64,000 nt of DNA, taken from positions 2,166,001 to 2,230,000 of the forward strand of contig NZ_CP032418.1 in assembly GCF_003595195.1 (NCBI RefSeq), written 5' to 3'. The translations under genes and the position numbers were made by a program. This document shows, piece after piece, positions 63,505 to 64,000 of the stretch. Within the stretch, counting starts at the first letter, position 1. Each line of letters starts with the position of its first letter. The notes below the pieces were generated by a model. It worked only from the letters and a program-made list of their open reading frames with translations. It was not told the DNA's origin and made no database searches. Source of the stretch: Paenisporosarcina cavernae (GTDB lineage: Bacteria > Bacillota > Bacilli > Bacillales_A > Planococcaceae).

Positions 63505-64000
63505 TTAAATAAACAACACTAAACTGACAGCCATCACTGCCATTCCTGCAACTAATCCATAAATTGAATAGTGCGTTTCATCGTATTTTTGTGCTGCAGG
63601 TAATAACTCATCTAACGAGATAAAGACCATAATTCCTGCTACGGCTGCAAACACGACTCCAAACATGATGCCATTTAAGAAAGGCATCAAAAGTAAATAG
63701 GCAATTAGCGCACCCACTGGTTCCGATAAGCCCGAAATAAACGACCATTTAAAGGCTTTTTTTCGATTGCCGGTTGCATAGTAAAGAGGGATTGCTACTG
63801 CAATACCTTCTGGAATATTATGAATGGCGATTGCAAACGCGATTGCGATCCCTAAATTTGGATCTTGCATTGCTGACATGAAAGTGGCAATACCTTCAGG
63901 GAAATTGTGAATGCCTACCGCTAGAGCAGTGAAAATACCCATTCTCATTAACTTTGTGTATTCATCATTAGAAGGAGTTTTCTCCATATCTTCTACACCC
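63505..64000 (-). CDS. ZIP family metal transporter, 5' end cut by window edge
   Basis: The C-terminal ~165 residues of a ZupT-like divalent-metal importer. Family motifs [13 protein letters not shown] and [21 protein letters not shown] carry the transport-site His/Asn/Pro/Glu of helices 4 and 5, and [17 protein letters not shown] follows. The reading frame stays open past the first visible ATG (63987) to the window edge, and these proteins are usually about 270 residues, so the true start lies outside. Zn(II), Fe(II) or Mn(II) uptake is likely. Confidence 0.9.
   Translation of the reverse strand, partial: GVEDMEKTPSNDEYTKLMRMGIFTALAVGIHNFPEGIATFMSAMQDPNLGIAIAFAIAIHNIPEGIAVAIPLYYATGNRKKAFKWSFISGLSEPVGALIAYLLLMPFLNGIMFGVVFAAVAGIMVFISLDELLPAAQKYDETHYSIYGLVAGMAVMAVSLVLFI

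Overview
The window is low-GC Gram-positive DNA (Bacillales). The protein sequences, the frequent TTG and GTG starts behind strong purine-rich ribosome binding sites, and the B. subtilis-like order cshA / ydbS-ydbT / rhomboid / acpS-ydcC-alr, preceded by murF and ddl, point to a Bacillaceae or Planococcaceae (Caryophanaceae) type organism such as a Psychrobacillus or Sporosarcina relative. Nearly all of the sequence is chromosomal core and housekeeping DNA. I see no rRNA, tRNA, insertion sequence, prophage or CRISPR array.

Layout. 1-11 kb: cell-wall and membrane block on the minus strand (alr partial, ydcC lipoprotein, acpS, ydbT, ydbS, DEAD-box helicase cshA, esterase, murF, ddl, one unrecognised gene), with a rhomboid protease on plus. 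11-20 kb: rodA, a CBS protein, copZ, an MFS pump divergent from its XRE-TPR regulator, cardiolipin synthase, VanY-type carboxypeptidase, another MFS protein. 20-32 kb: yidC2, an AraC regulator, diacylglycerol-kinase family gene, several GNAT acetyltransferases, mhqO-type dioxygenase, a mntR-cvfB-ypuA operon, comFB-like gene, UspA. 32-45 kb: penicillin-acylase family enzyme, murB, HxlR regulator divergent from a CatE-like dioxygenase, yceI, a GGDEF-EAL protein, LD-carboxypeptidase, azoreductase, FrnE-like DsbA protein, nsrR-ppaC divergent from hmp. 46-53 kb: GNAT, arsRBC, M20 hydrolase, PfpI, 3-methyladenine glycosylase, SGNH hydrolase. 53-64 kb: a three-gene osmoprotectant ABC transporter, an ECF sigma/anti-sigma pair followed by a duplicated secreted protein and its lipoprotein class F-like sortase, a P-loop kinase, VOC protein, niaP and a ZIP transporter cut by the window edge.

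Three things stand out. (1) An ECF sigma factor, its RskA-like anti-sigma, a sorting-signal protein made of two 184-residue repeats with four conserved histidines each, and a lipoprotein sortase. The sigma gene and the surface-protein gene share a long, near-identical promoter (TGATCC, 16 bases, CGTT), so they look like one autoregulated envelope module. (2) At least five intergenic loci carry short repeats with an exact or near-exact 21-bp period (two helical turns), each lying just beyond the intrinsic terminator of a minus-strand gene. One is an array of about 22 copies. I know of no name for this class. (3) Three good MhqR-type operators (mhqO, yceI, a DsbA/FrnE-like gene), an HxlR/CatE-like pair and an azoreductase suggest a dispersed quinone/electrophile-stress regulon that includes YceI, which is not a classical member.
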